A DNA stretch of 64,000 nucleotides from Gnetum montanum (lineage: Eukaryota; Streptophyta; Gnetopsida; Gnetales; Gnetaceae), in contig MNCI01010828.1 in NCBI GenBank assembly GCA_015680685.1, forward strand, positions 228,460 through 292,459, read 5' to 3'. Shown piece after piece: positions 45,831 to 57,959 of this stretch (position 1 is its first letter; every line of letters starts with the position of its first letter). A program made the position numbers and the translations under genes. The notes beneath the pieces were generated by a model that was given only the letters and a program-made list of their open reading frames with translations, was not told the origin of the DNA and ran no database searches.

Positions 45831-47379
45831 AGTTTAGTCATGGGGGAGATGCCTTATCCTGATTCATGAATTACTAAGTGCTTTTTCATTTTTTTTGTTT
45901 TACAATTCTTTTTACTTTTTCTAATTCTTTGATACAATTCTTCTTATTCTTAATACTTTTCATTTCTTAAATTTTTTGACATTGTTTTACATTTTTCATT
46001 TCTTTTAAAATTTTTCATTTTTTATACTTTTTCATAATTCTTACTATCTTTTCATTTTTTTATACTTCATTAAAAATCCTTTGTAAATAATTTTGAACAC
46101 TAATAAGATACATTAAATAAAGGCAAGATGTAGTCGAATAAGGTGAAGATTTCTCTATGTTATTAAGTTATAAGATAATGTTATTTAAATAGTGAGCCCA
46201 CATCATCCATCCATCCATTTCATTAATAAGAGGTTCTTACCATAGCCATAATAATATTCTTGCCATCATACAACCAAAAAAAAACTTGTGATCATTATGC
46301 CTAGATAGAAAAGTGAGAAACTAAGAGGATGTGCAAAGGGTGTGATATCAAGGGGATTTGTGGATTCTCTTTGCTTACTTCTATGAGTTCTATCTTGTTG
46401 TTTAGGGTGTATTATATCATTGTAGATTTAACAAAAAATGGGAGTAAGAGTACAATAAGTGCTACCTTACCATGTCACTAGAAAGACATGTTAGCCATGC
46501 CTAAAGGTAGTCCTCTGGTAAGGTTGACACAACTAAAAAATAAAATAAATGTGCAAAAATAAAATTTAGGGGTCCCACTGGAAAGACATGTTACCCACAC
46601 CTAAAGGTAGGTAGGTTCTCAAAAATCTAAAGATAAAAAGTGCAATGAATAAACTTCTCCCTTGGATAATACACTAAGTGACAATACTCCTTGCAATAGT
46701 GGTAGCCTTATGATTGTAAGTCCAAGAGATGAAACAATGTGATGTCACTAGAAAGTGGTCTAGACTTGGTTTGAATCTTGGACAAAAAGGCTAATGATTA
46801 CTTTAGCCACTAATAAAACATAAGAATTCATTATGCCTATGGTAAGATACCTCAAATCCTAATTTCTGCAATATGTTCCAAGTCTGTTCCATCTCACTAT
46901 TTGAATAGTCATAACTTGTGGTTTTAGGTAAGATAACATTATTTTCCTAATTTGGTGCTACTAACATGTGTGTTTTGCTAAACAAGTATGCATTACATTC
47001 AACTTCTTGAGTGCCTAAGGACACTTTTAGGTGTGGTTATACAAGGGCATTAAGAGCTAAAGCTTGCTTTGGGAAGGACCTGCTTATATAACTCTTGTAT
47101 TTCATACGTACCAAGCAATTCCATATCATCTTATGCCTTCCAAAACATATAATAAACTTTTCATGTCATTTAATAATTTTTCCATACATTATAAATTCAT
47201 TCTCCATTTCTTATCCATACTATAAACTTTTGTTGATCAAGATTCCTTTTTCATGAACCTTGAATGCCAAATTGTTGAAAATTATGCATCACTCATGGCC
47301 CATAACCCTCTAGACAATCTTTAACTCTTCTAGACATTCCATTTCACTCATTTTTTCTAGACATTCTAGAAATTTTAAC
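45831..47379. other. post-pol junction, T-rich tract and spacer, element D
   Basis: No gene. TTAGTCATGGGGGAGATGCC (45832-45851) marks the former end of pol. The T-rich tract lies at 45885-46080. Spacer blocks shared with other copies: AGTGAGCCCACATCATCCATCC (46192 on), AGGGTGTGATATCAAGGGGAT (46337 on). Two similar blocks GAAAGACATGTTA-CCA-GCCTAAAGGTAG (46483 and 46580) form a local repeat. Confidence 0.65.
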
Positions 47380-47455
47380 TTTTTAATGATGACATCATAG
47401 TTACAATGTTGTAGGCACCTATGATGTTGCTTACATCAAAATAGTATATATACGT
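47380..47455 (+). promoter_or_regulatory. candidate internal promoter for ORF3, element D
   Basis: TATA box AGTATATATACG (47443-47454) preceded by ATGATGACATCATAG and ACCTATGATGTTGCTTACATC dyad-like repeats. Position relative to ORF3 as in elements 1, 2 and E. The donor site expected about 120 bp downstream is not recognisable. Confidence 0.4.
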
Positions 47456-48021
47456 GTAGGAGTAAGTAAAATTTTTCATTTCTCTCATTTGTAGCAAGAG
47501 AAGTTTTTGTAGTTTTTTCCTCAACCCTCTTACACACTAGGTTCCAAAGGTCATAACTTCACCCTTTTAGTTCCAATTTTCCAAATTTTTAAATTTTGCT
47601 AATCCTAGAGCACTCAACTTAGTCATGGGTAGGGGTAGGGGATGCATTGCATGATATAAGTGAACAAAAATTTGAAAATTTAAGCCAAAAAGTCTTAACA
47701 CTGGAAGATATTATAAAACTTAAGGACAAAGAGATAATAAGAATCGTAAGGTTAATTAATCAAAGTAAGGCTAGAAAGATTCATATAATACCCTTAATAG
47801 ACCATATCAACTATTTTAGACCATAATAAGCAAGGAAAAAAAATAGAAGATCATAAGTAACTAAAAGATATAACACCTAAGGGGTTCCTTTTTGAAATTT
47901 TTTTTAACTCTACAATAATAATAAGATAAGAACTTGATCTAACCAAGGGTATGAGCAAGGTAAAGAACTATTAAGAATTGATAGGAACACCCTAATAATT
48001 TCAACCCCTTATTGATTGCAT

Positions 48022-48770
48022 ATGGCCTCAAAGAGAATACTAGAAGGAGGACCTTCACAACACAAGAGTAAAAGAGCAAGAGGCCATGGGAAAGGCCAAG
48101 TGGGGGAACAAGCCCCACATGAAGGACATGTAGAGAAGGAGGCTTAATCATACAACATTCATTTAGAAACTCCTATTACAAAGCACTCAACCTAAGAAGA
48201 GGTAGAAATTCCACAAGAACCTAAACAAGGATAGTGCCTCACACTATCACTAGATTGCCTCTAGGCCATCCAAGAAGATTGATCATGTCAACAATCATCG
48301 TGTAACTAAATTTTGGTTCCTTTATAGAGTTTTCTCTAGAAGAAATGAAGACAAAACTCCAAGTGTCTCCATTATGGCCCACACTAAACAATAACAGTGA
48401 ATGGAACTTAGGAGAAACCTACCAATTCTAGCAAGACAAATAGGCTAATAATACAGTGAAACTTAAAGGAGTTTTTATTGCATACTCAATAGAGAGGACA
48501 TATGAATAAAGAAAATAGGGATAGAAGAGGAGAAACTTTCTAGAAGCTTGATGAAGAAGGGAAGAAGTTGATGGAAGAGCCACCACCATCCAAAATATGA
48601 ACTACATAAAGCCACTTCAAATTTTATTTTTCCTTTTTCATGTAACTGTGTCATTTTTTTGTACACCACTGCGACACTCAAAGTCAATAAATAGTTATCA
48701 TTAGTTAATAATCCCATCATTCCTAATTTTTTGTAAAGAAAGCTTAGGCCTATCCTGTTAACTCAAGGAT
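48022..48770 (+). pseudogene. ORF3, shortened copy, element D
   Basis: ATG at 48022: MASKRILEGGPSQHKSKRAR, then GHGKGQVGEQAPHEGHVEK. The EGGPSQ start is the family mark. The PF20167-like block is absent. A helical stretch EEGKKLMEEPPPSK lies near 48560-48600. It ends before the polypurine tract (CATTGGGATA, 48786-48795). It appears internally deleted compared with element 2. Confidence 0.6.
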
Positions 48771-48795
48771 GAGTTTTTACTCAGTCATTGGGATA

Positions 48796-48852
48796 TGATG
48801 AAGCATCGGTTAGCTACATGGATGTAGCCATGTCAAGGTTGATGCCTCGACA
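48796..48852 (+). repeat. 3' LTR start of element D, truncated
   Basis: TGATGAAGCATCGGTTAGCT then ACATGGATGTAGCCATGTCA and GATGCCTCGACAC, matching the first 57 bp of the 5' LTR. It follows the polypurine tract and then changes abruptly to gag sequence of element E. Confidence 0.8.
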
Positions 48853-50392
48853 CTAATAGAAGAAGCTAAAAGTGGGTATATATCATTGGAACTAGATTCA
48901 ATCCACTGATGGTTTACAATGCTTGATCTCTTCAACAAAAAATACCAAACCTATGTGAGAGTGTCTAATCTAAGAAAACAAATCCAAGGATGGAAGCAAG
49001 AGAAACATGAATCCTTAGCCATGAATCTACTAGTTTTCCTCAAAAAGAGAAACTTCTCCACATCATAGATGGGCTTTGTAATAAAACAAAGGAGACCCTT
49101 GGAATCTATGCCCAAGGTTGGTTATTCGAATTGAAAGACCATTATATATAAAGCTAGTTGAGCAGGTGACAAAAGAAGAAGGAGACATATGTAATAGGAA
49201 GAATGTAGAGGAATATAACTAGAATCAAACTCTTCAAAAGTAGGAGGTCCATATTTATGATTAGGAAAAATAGATAGCTCTTGATGAGTTTATTTTACAA
49301 CAAAACTTGTCAGTACAAAATTCTATCACTAAGCTTGAAGCAAGGATATATAAGATGTGGGAGTTGATGAATGAAAAAGTTACAACCTACTTGATTAAGT
49401 GCTCAAAAAAAAAAGAAGAGGAAAAATAACAAAGAAACAGGTAGGAACACTTATTGGCAAAATAGAAAAATACCTATAGTAGAAGGGGTTGTAGATTCAA
49501 ACATAGAAGAGAATGATGGATGTGACATCTAACAATATGAACATCTAAAGGGATATTGCCCAGTTATGTTACATTTACAACAATTTGGAGCTTTGAATTC
49601 CAAGTTCATACAAAAGTAAATTCCTAGGAAATTACCTTACTCACAAGGTAATTATAGATAGTCCAATGACTAACCGCACTATTCCAGTGGGAATTTTTAT
49701 CAACCTCAAAGCTACTATCAACTGCAATGGCAAAACCCATAGTCATGGGTGATGCCATCAACAAACCAATAATAACCTTAGTGCGAGATAGACCCATATG
49801 AATACTATGTTTAACAACCTATTTTTCTAAATGATTCTATTGCATCTACCTCAAATCACTACTATTACTCTCTTGAATATCATCAACCTGTAACATTTCC
49901 TATGGGATCACCATCTCGTACCTCTTATCCTCCACGAAATCCTTAATATTCTTATACTTCCCTCTAACATATGTCATTACCAATAACATAGGAAGGATTG
50001 GCACCACAACCCCAACAAAAGAATTCCACTTGTGCATTGAACATACAAGTGGATGATAATGTTAGTACATCTTAGCAAAAGTCTTGAAAATTTCCTTTCT
50101 TTTGGATGGTTTCCACACGTGAATAAAACTAGTAGACTTGCTAGCTCATTAGAACTAGCACAAGGAGAATTTGGTGCAACCCCTTTCCTGACAAAAACAA
50201 TGTCTTCTAATCCTACACAGGAGACAACCACTATTACCACTTTGACACAAAACATAAAAGATGAACCTATCATTGTGGAGAGACAGAAAATCCCATGCAT
50301 TACTAATAATAATAAAGGATGCAATTATGGGCCAAAAGTTCAAAGTATTAATACAATCTCTATACCAACCCACAACAAACTTAAGAAATAAG
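48853..50392 (+). pseudogene. gag: gag and protease tail, element E
   Basis: Begins inside capsid: GYISLELDSIHWW, KKYQTYVRVSNLRKQIQGWK, QEKHESLA. The nucleocapsid knuckle CDI-QYEHLKGYC is near 49520-49560. The last open part (50053-50391) reads FLSFGWFPHVNK ... VERQKIPCITNNNKGCNYGP, whose end matches the C-terminal tail of protease in element 1 (KKKRIPCIMYSDNKCNC). So the protease core is deleted but its tail is kept. Confidence 0.75.
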
Positions 50393-50540
50393 TATGTGTG
50401 CAAAACTAAGTTTACACAGGAGCCACTAAATCAAAAACACCTAGTGGCTTGAAAATGTGAATACAATACTATTCTAAAAATGCATGGAAACATCCAAACC
50501 ACTTATTAGCTCTTGTCTCACCCATAAGCTTAGTTATGGG

Positions 50541-51413
50541 TGATGAGCGGAAAATACCCCTACACTCAACCATATGAATCACTAAGCATTCACATGCATT
50601 CCAATGGAATTCTATGGATCCTTTATCTTTCGATATACTAGCCTCTAGGAAGTGAACTTGCCCTAACTGTCATTCATTGTGTTCCCAATTACACTTTTGA
50701 TATGCAAAGGTATGGTTAGGTGTAATGGAGGTGTATGATTTTTATTATTTTTATGTTTTGGGTGCTTAAAATAAAGGATGAAAGGAATGAAGTAATTTAA
50801 TTACTTTTTTAATCTAACTAACTAACAAATGTCTAACTAATTCTAACATAAGCATTTGGTCCCACTTTCCATACACATACTGAACATGTATAATGCTACT
50901 GGGTTACCAAACATTAAACATTACTAGGATTACCAAGTGTCATGTTCATGCTCAAAGTGAACATACTTATGTGCTTGATTGATTGCTATTTAATATATAT
51001 TAATTTAGGTTAATTTAGCTTAATTACCTAAAGCATTAAAGGAAATTGCATAAAACATTGAATGTATGAAGAAAATGTTTAATCTTGCCAAAGTATTGCA
51101 AGGTTTATTAGACAACTTGTGTTTATTACTACACACACTACCGTGCTTAGGTACAACAGTGCTTGAATAAAGATCCATACACTTAATAACTCTATTGCAA
51201 GAACTTGGGAAAATATTCTAACTATGGGGAAAAAAACTATAAGAGCTTTGCTACACTATGACCGAGACTCTCAAACCATATGCTTAAGTGTTATATTTAT
51301 AAGCTGACATACATTATGTGATATCAAATATCTAACATCACTTCTTGATCCTTGATATCAAGTATTTAATAATAGGGGTCTGATATTAGAGCCAGAAAAA
51401 ATACACTTCATCA
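50541..51413 (-). repeat. 3' LTR of element 3
   Basis: TGATGAGCGG to CACTTCATCA. U3 carries GATATCAAATATCTAAC and TTGATATCAAGTATTT repeats, a type not seen in the other elements. TATA minus CTTATAAATATAAC (about 51303-51290). Next to it is the best polypurine tract of the family, minus CATGGGGGTA (51423-51414). Confidence 0.92.
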
Positions 51414-51752
51414 TACCCCCATGACTGAATGAAAACTTATCCTCGAGTGAAAAAAAGGAGGAACAAGTCCCTTACAAAATATTGAGAAGGTATGGAATTA
51501 TTGACTAACATGCATATTGACTCAGAAAAAATAGATAGATTCTAAGTGCCCAAGTATATAGATTTACAATCATTTACAAAATTAGGTATTCATGAAAATA
51601 GAATTAAACACCTTGGCGAAAACTGACACCCAACTCCTTTGGTAGTTGAAGAACGAGGGAGAAGATTCAATGATCATGAATGGGCCTCTTTACATGGTGC
51701 TGTTACTTATTCCTTGGTGAAGATTGTCCTGCTTCTAGTCCATGCTTTCCTC
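51414..51752 (-). pseudogene. ORF3 remnant, element 3
   Basis: Only about 340 bp separate the polypurine tract from the acceptor-like TGATTATAG (51760-51752). Element 2 has about 3 kb there. The right part aligns with the ORF3 start region, the left part with the 3' end of the other copies. Almost all of ORF3 is gone. Confidence 0.6.
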
Positions 51753-52043
51753 TATAATCACAAAAAATCATAGATTAGAGTGCAATGTGTAACTTATAGC
51801 TTTTAGGTACCTTGTCTCATTGGTAGTTACATTTGGCTAGGTTGTGATTATGGTGGATTGATTCTTTTAATAGTATTTGATTTCTATGGCTATTAGAGTT
51901 TGTTGAAAGGATTTAACTTCATAGATTGATGATGTTAGTATTAGTCCTTAGTTAAACCCTTGTGGAACTTAGAAAAATCTGAAAAAAATTGATTGTCAAA
52001 AAAAAAAAAAAAACTTTAGTGGCCCCCATGACATAGAGCATAC
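51753..52043 (-). other. candidate intron relic, element 3
   Basis: Minus donor TAGAG|GTATGCTC at 52043 and acceptor GATTATAG at 51752 keep the positions seen in elements 1, 2 and E. The TATA box and dyads upstream are deleted, so this copy could not use the internal promoter. Confidence 0.45.
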
Positions 52044-53480
52044 CTCTAGTAGTGGAAAGATTGAAAAATGGGATGAAATGGATAAGTGGTTCATCATTAA
52101 ATTTTAAAAAGCCAAAATGCGATGAAATGCTTGAAGAGGGTTAAAGAATTCACAACAACAAAAAAAGAGGATTTAACTAAAAAACATTGTGAAGATGTGC
52201 ATAATTGGATGTCATCGATGGAGCACACAAAAAGATTTGATTGTGAAATGCTTAAGGATAAAGAACCTAACTATCCCAACCAAAAGGTATGAAAGTGAAT
52301 CCTCCCCAAAGTAAGCACATGCCCTTTGTTGCCCTTTCATATCCTCAAATCAAGGAGTCCACAAGCCCCATGGATGATTAATGGTTACGGAAAGTTAAGC
52401 ACAAAAACTTGAAAGAAGCTACCTAAGAATTTTGAAACATCAAACAAGGACATGAACACTGGCAGTGAGGTAAGGCATGGAAAGCATAGATGGATGAGAG
52501 AGAGAAAGTGGAATGGAGTTTCCAATTAAGGTCACATGAAGTCCGTCATGAATTTTGTGACTAAATGATCTAATAAAATCCATCCTTAGTATAGACCAAA
52601 ACTAACCACATTTAGTGGCTTTACATTACCACTCTAACACCAGTCCATCCCCTTAAGACATAAGAGTGATCCCACAGATCAATCACCGTTCCTTATGGAG
52701 AAGAAAAGAGAAGCAAGAAGTGCGAAAGGGCCTTAGTTAGAGGGGACCTTCAAGCATGGGTAACATGTCTTTCAAGTCTCATAACTCGTGCTTGTAGTCC
52801 GTTATTTTTTCTAAGGGGTTTGCTTTGAATTCCCATCATTTTTTGGGATGGAAACCACACCATGCAAATACTTATTCAACTTCCTATTATTGGTCAACAC
52901 GAAACAATAAGAAATCCATGAAAACACTCATGCACCAAAGTAAGTAGAAGGGTACAAATAGTATTGAGTTCCCTTGAAGTCACACCTTATTCAAGCCTTT
53001 GAATTCTTTCCAAGTCTATAAACTTCTAAGGTCATAAGTTTATTAAAGGTTTGTTAAGAAAAGGAACCTCATACTTCCAAAACTAGAAACACCATAGAGT
53101 TTGTGGATGGTTGGATGATGTGGACTTGCTCCCTATTTCATGAAAAAAAAACCATGTCTTTGTTATCAATAACAAAGTTCAAATCTAGAATCTAAACACT
53201 AATAATCAAATAATCGAATAGCACATGTGCACATCAAGTAAACCACACTGTACCTTGTTGGTAATAAGGCACATTATTATTAGAACACAATAAGAAAATC
53301 AAGAAAAATATACAATAAATTGTAAAATATTCAAGAAAAATAAAACATATTAATAATTTTGTAAAAAACAATGATGTAAAATAGTAAAAAGTAGAAAAGC
53401 AAAAAGGGTGTAAAAACAACAAAGTGAAACAAAAAATAGAAAAAAAACTAAGGAGACATTTATATGATTAGCATGGATGG
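52044..53480. other. spacer and T-rich tract, element 3
   Basis: No gene. Family blocks: AGGGGACCTTCAAGCATGGG, GCTTGTAGTCCGTTATTTTT, and TTCCCATCATTTTTTGGGAT (degraded hairpin), ACCACACCATGC. The T-rich (sense) tract is at about 53270-53460. Confidence 0.65.
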
Positions 53481-53499
53481 CCATCTCCTCCACAACTAA

Positions 53500-55350
53500 G
53501 TTGGAAGGAGGAAATCCAAAAAATCAAGCATGGCTATCTATCCAAGGAGGTGTTGCGACCACTGGCTTCCTTATCCTCATGGAAAGGTTTAATTTGTTGC
53601 ATATTGACTAATTGTTTCTTGTCTGGGTTCTCAGGTTTGTAAATCAACATGGCCATAGAAGAAAAGGATTCAAAAATAATATAAGGGCCTTTCCATAGTG
53701 TTTGGAACTTGGTTAATTGTGGAACATGTTTAGGGTTCTAGTAGAGCACCTTATTATCTAGTTGAAATTTAACTTTTCTAATTCTAAGGTCATGGCAATT
53801 TTTGTTAAATGCCTTCTGCAACTCATTAGATGATAGGGCCACCAATTATTTTTCATCTAGTAGATTGAGATTCATTAATATTTCTTTTTATACTAGACTT
53901 AAGTCAAGGTCAAGGTCATAGGCTATTGAAAGTGTACAAAGCTTAGATTGAATAGGAAGAGTTGGCAATTTTTTGTGCACAAACTCATAGGGAGAGTAGC
54001 CTGTAGGAAGCTTCCAAGTGAAGTAGTAGGCCCAAAGGGCATTGTTGAGTTTCATGCTTTAGTCTCTTTTATATTTGCTAATTGTTCTCATTAAGATGTT
54101 AGTGATTTTCCTATTTGTAACCTTAGCCTGACCATTGACTTGGGGATGATAAGGTGTTGTTAATTTATGCTCATCCCCAAGCATTGCATGAGCTTTCGAA
54201 AGGTAGTGCATGTAAAGTGGATTCCATTATCAAGAATTAATGCATGTGGGTCATCAAACTTGTTTACAACATTCTATTATACAAATTGAGCAGTAGTAGT
54301 AGATGTACAGTTAGTGACAACTATTACTTTTTCCCATTTCATACAATAGTTAACAACAACTATGATGTATGCCTTTCCATTTGACATGGGAGTAATGGAA
54401 CCCATGAAGTTAATGCCTTAGATGTCGAAGGGTTCCAATGATTGGATCCATTGTTGAGGATCCTCCACATGAGCAGTCATTCCACCATCATGTTGGCAAT
54501 GTTCATAAGAGCTGACAAATTAATAAGCATCCCTAAAAAGTATTGGCCAGTAATATCCTGCCATAAGGATCTTAATGGTTGTTNATTTTTTGTGCACCAA
54601 CTCATAGGGAGAGTAGCCTGTAGGAAGCTTCCAAGTGAAGTAGTAGGCCCAAAGGGCATTATTGAGTTTCATGCTTTAGTCTCTTTTATATTTGCTAATT
54701 GTTCTCATTAAGATCTTAGTGATTTTCCTATTTGTAACCTTAGCCTGACCTTTGACTTAGGGATGATAAGGTGTTGTTAATTTATGCTCATCCCCAAGCA
54801 TTGCATGAGCTTTCGAAAGGTAGTGCATGTAAAGTGGATTCCATTATCAAGAATTAATGCATGTGGGGCATCAAACTTGTTTACAACATTCTATTATACA
54901 AATTGAGCAGTAGTAGTAGATGTACAGTTAGTGACAACTATTACTTTTTCCCATTTCATACAATAGTTAACAACAACTATGATGTATGCCTTTCCATTTG
55001 ACATGGGAGTAATGGAACCCATGAAGTTAATGCCTTAGATGCTGAAGGGTTCCAATGATTGGATCCATTGTTGAGGATCCTCCACATGAGCAGTCATTCC
55101 ACCATCATGTTGGCAATGTTCATAAGAGCTGACAAATTAATAAGCATCCCTAAAAAGTATTGGCCAGTAATATCCTGCCATAAGGATCTTAATGGTTGTG
55201 CATCTCCCTACTTAGTGGCCCCTATAAGGACCCTCATGAGCATCTTGGAGAACATACAGTTGATTAGCATCAGAGATACACCAATGAACTAGGTCATCGG
55301 CACACACCTTGTAGAGGTGCTTATTGATCTCCATGAAGTGTTTCACATGG
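53500..55350 (-). pseudogene. pol: integrase, element 3, with internal duplication
   Basis: C-terminal pieces lie near 53700-53560 and SLGSFLQATLPMSWCTKN near 54620. The core block NGKAYIIVVVNYCMKW lies near 54990-54940 and again near 54390-54340. The zinc-finger region is near 55230-55080. The stretch 53968-54583 is repeated as 54585-55200 with a single N between, so part of the domain appears twice. Without the repeat the layout equals that of elements 1 and 2. Confidence 0.82.
53968..55200. repeat. 617-bp tandem duplication joined by an N
   Basis: 53968-54583 and 54585-55200 are near-identical, with about eight single-base differences seen by eye. The only ambiguous base of the window (54584) lies exactly at the junction. 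Best explained as two overlapping contig or read ends joined without merging. Confidence 0.9.
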
Positions 55351-55449
55351 TGAAGAAACTATTGTTTCTTCTTGTGGTGTAGCTCTTGTGGCATCTCTTG
55401 AGTGAGAAGATAGATGAGAATGCCACTATACCATTTTGGATTAGTGGAT

Positions 55450-56800
55450 AATTTTTTAATTATAGCCCTGGCAAAGAGGATTTCATCAAGAAATTGATCA
55501 AACAATAGAATTTCCTCCTCTTTTTTGTTCCATCTCAACCAAGACAAGTGGTCAATGACCATATTCTTTAGTTTTCTTTCAATCTACCATTGTAAGATTG
55601 AATTCTTGCAAGATCACCAACCATTGTATGACATGAGGTCTCATTGTTGGTTTATTCAACAAGAAGCAAATTGCATTGTGGTCCATGTGCATGAACACCT
55701 TGTATTCAAGCACATAGTGCCTGAATTTCCCCAAGGTAAACACCACTGTCATCAATTCTTTTTCAGTGGTGTTGTAGTTTAGCTATGCACCCAAAATTCT
55801 TTGGCTTGCACAATGTATGTAATAAGGACATTTTTGATCATCCAACTACAGAAGCACAACCTGTAAGGCATAGTTTGATGCATTTTTAATGACGTGAAAT
55901 GGTCTGGACCAATTTGGTGCTTGAAGATTTGGATTTTCTATGAGTTTCTCCTTCAGTTATTGGAATGCATTTTCACATTCCTTAGTCCAAACAAATAGAG
56001 CATATTTCTTTGTTAGCTCAACCAATAGTTTTGTGATCCTAGAGAAGTTCCCTATGAATCTTTGGTAGTAACCAATGTATCCAAGGAATGACTAGAAATC
56101 TTTTATAGTTTCTAGTTAATGGGTAATTCCTTGGATGACTCTAATCTTTTTTAGATCTACCTTAATCTCTACTTGTGAAATTCTATTCCCCAACACAATG
56201 TCCTCATGGATCATTAGATGGTTCTTCTACCAATTGAGCTAAAGTTTCATCCCTAGACACCTTTTAAGCACTTGCTTAAGGTAGTCCAAGGCTTACTTAA
56301 ATGTAGCCCCATACGTGGAGAAGTCATCCATGAAGACTTCTATCCCACAACCAATCTGTTGCTAAAAAAAGCTCAAGACCAAGTATTGGAATGTTGCAAG
56401 AGCATTGCACAAGCCAAAAGAAATCTTTCGATGTGCAAAAGTTCCCTAGGGGCTAATGAATATTGTTTTAGCTTGATCCTATCATGCAATCTAGATTTGG
56501 TTATAACTACTATAACCATTCAAGAAGCTATAATAGCAATGCTCAGAAATAGTATCCAACACTTGATCCACAAATGACAATGAAAAGTAATCTTTAAATG
56601 TTTCCATATTCAATAGTCAAAAATCGATGTAGACTCACCACTTACCACTTTTCTTTGGAATAATCATGAATGGGCTAGCCCACTCACTATCTACAATGGG
56701 ATAAATAAATCCCACCTCAAAGAGTTTTTCAACTTCCTCTTTGATGATCTACTTCAATTTGGGTTTCAACCATTGCTACAACTACCTCTTTGGCTTCATG
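55450..56800 (-). pseudogene. pol: reverse transcriptase and RNase H, element 3
   Basis: Catalytic FMDDFSTY with VEVFMDD-type context is opposite 56340-56300. QYLVLSFF, AKTIFISP and the conserved palm start opposite about 56640-56590. RNase H pieces (NASNYAL, LGKFRHYVLEYKVFMHMDHN) lie at 55900-55670. Then VIDHLSWLRWNKKEEEILLF and YLLTQEMPQELHHKKKQ lead to integrase. Confidence 0.88.
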
Positions 56801-57289
56801 GCCAGATTAGTGTAGATACAATGCTGGCATATCCTAGGATCAATCCTTGTGAGTTTAGGATATGACCAAGTAAATGCCATTGGTCATTTTTTGACCACCT
56901 TCAACATCATTTGTTTCTATTTAGAAGCAAGATTAACATTAATGATTACTAGTTTGTCATTTTTCAAAAATGCATACTCTATTCTAGTAGGTAGATTTTT
57001 CAACTCTAAGGGCTTTTATTTACCATTTTTAGGGATTTCCAACTCTTCTCAATAGGTACCATCATTTGCATTATCAAAGAGTTGGTGATGAACTTGCTCC
57101 AGTTCATCCATGCCTTCGATGTAGGCATATGTTAGGCTCTCAACATGTTTCATGCAAAGTGTTGAGTTATTCTTAGGGTCAGTTGTTAGCCACTAGGTGT
57201 CCTCCTGCTTTGTGGCTACCACATATAGGCACCTTTGAGTTTCAAATATTTTAGCACATTGACTACATGCTTTGATAAAGACATTGTTG

Positions 57290-57700
57290 AGGGTCCATAG
57301 ATTCTACATACTATTACACCCTGTATCATTGTACATGATGCATGAAACTTTCTTCCTATTAATCTTTTTGAATGCATTTTATTTTGAAATTTTGAGGGAA
57401 AGATCTCAAATCCCTAGTCATGCATCAATAGTTCTTAGCCAAGCCCTTCCCATGATGATTGGAAAGTCCCCCTTACAATTGTTCACTCAGATCACTAGGA
57501 AATCGATGAGGTAGTACCACCCACAAATGGTGATCACAATGTCCTCCACTAGTCCCAAGGGAACAATGATGGATTGATTAGCCAACTTGAGATGGATGTT
57601 GCCCTTCTTGAGTAGAGGTATGTTCTAGGCTTTATACATCTCATGGGAAATTAGATTAACACTAGAACTTGAATCCATAAGAGCTTTACAAGACTCATTC
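57290..57700 (-). pseudogene. pol: aspartic protease, element 3
   Basis: The active-site strand ALMDSSSSVNLIS is opposite about 57690-57650, with D-S-S rather than D-S-G. C-terminal half: FPIIMGRAWLRTIDA-type block opposite 57470-57410. About 130 codons, broken. Confidence 0.8.
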
Positions 57701-57959
57701 CTAGTGATTTGAATGTAAATAAGGGATTTCTAGGATCAAATAGTTTCCTAGAAAGGTAACTAGCCTTTATCCAATTGATTATTGCATGAATTGACATGAT
57801 GATATGCACTTCAAGAGGTGTTTAGTTTTAAGGGGACTCAAATGGATTAGATGCAAAGGGAGATAAAGAAGTAAGGTTGCTAGCTACAGGTGTATGTGAG
57901 GGTTTAGTTTGGATGTTAGTTTGGAAGAAAGGTCTTTTTTATGATCTAGCTTCTATACC

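Larger units (their letters stand above)
43118..48852 (+). mobile_element. Athila-like element D, gag and ORF3 only
   Basis: Plus strand: full 5' LTR, tRNA-Asp site, gag, T-rich tract, spacer, promoter region, ORF3, polypurine tract, and the first 57 bp of a 3' LTR. No protease, RT, RNase H or integrase blocks are present. gag joins within about 300 bp to the sequence TTAGTCATGGGGGAGATGCC (45832-45851), which in full-length copies follows integrase. A non-autonomous deletion derivative. Confidence 0.82.

Noticed and set aside
50053-50391. 112-codon plus-strand frame considered as a separate small gene
   Set aside because: Its end matches the tail of the protease in element 1, and it continues the gag region of element E, so it is part of that broken polyprotein.
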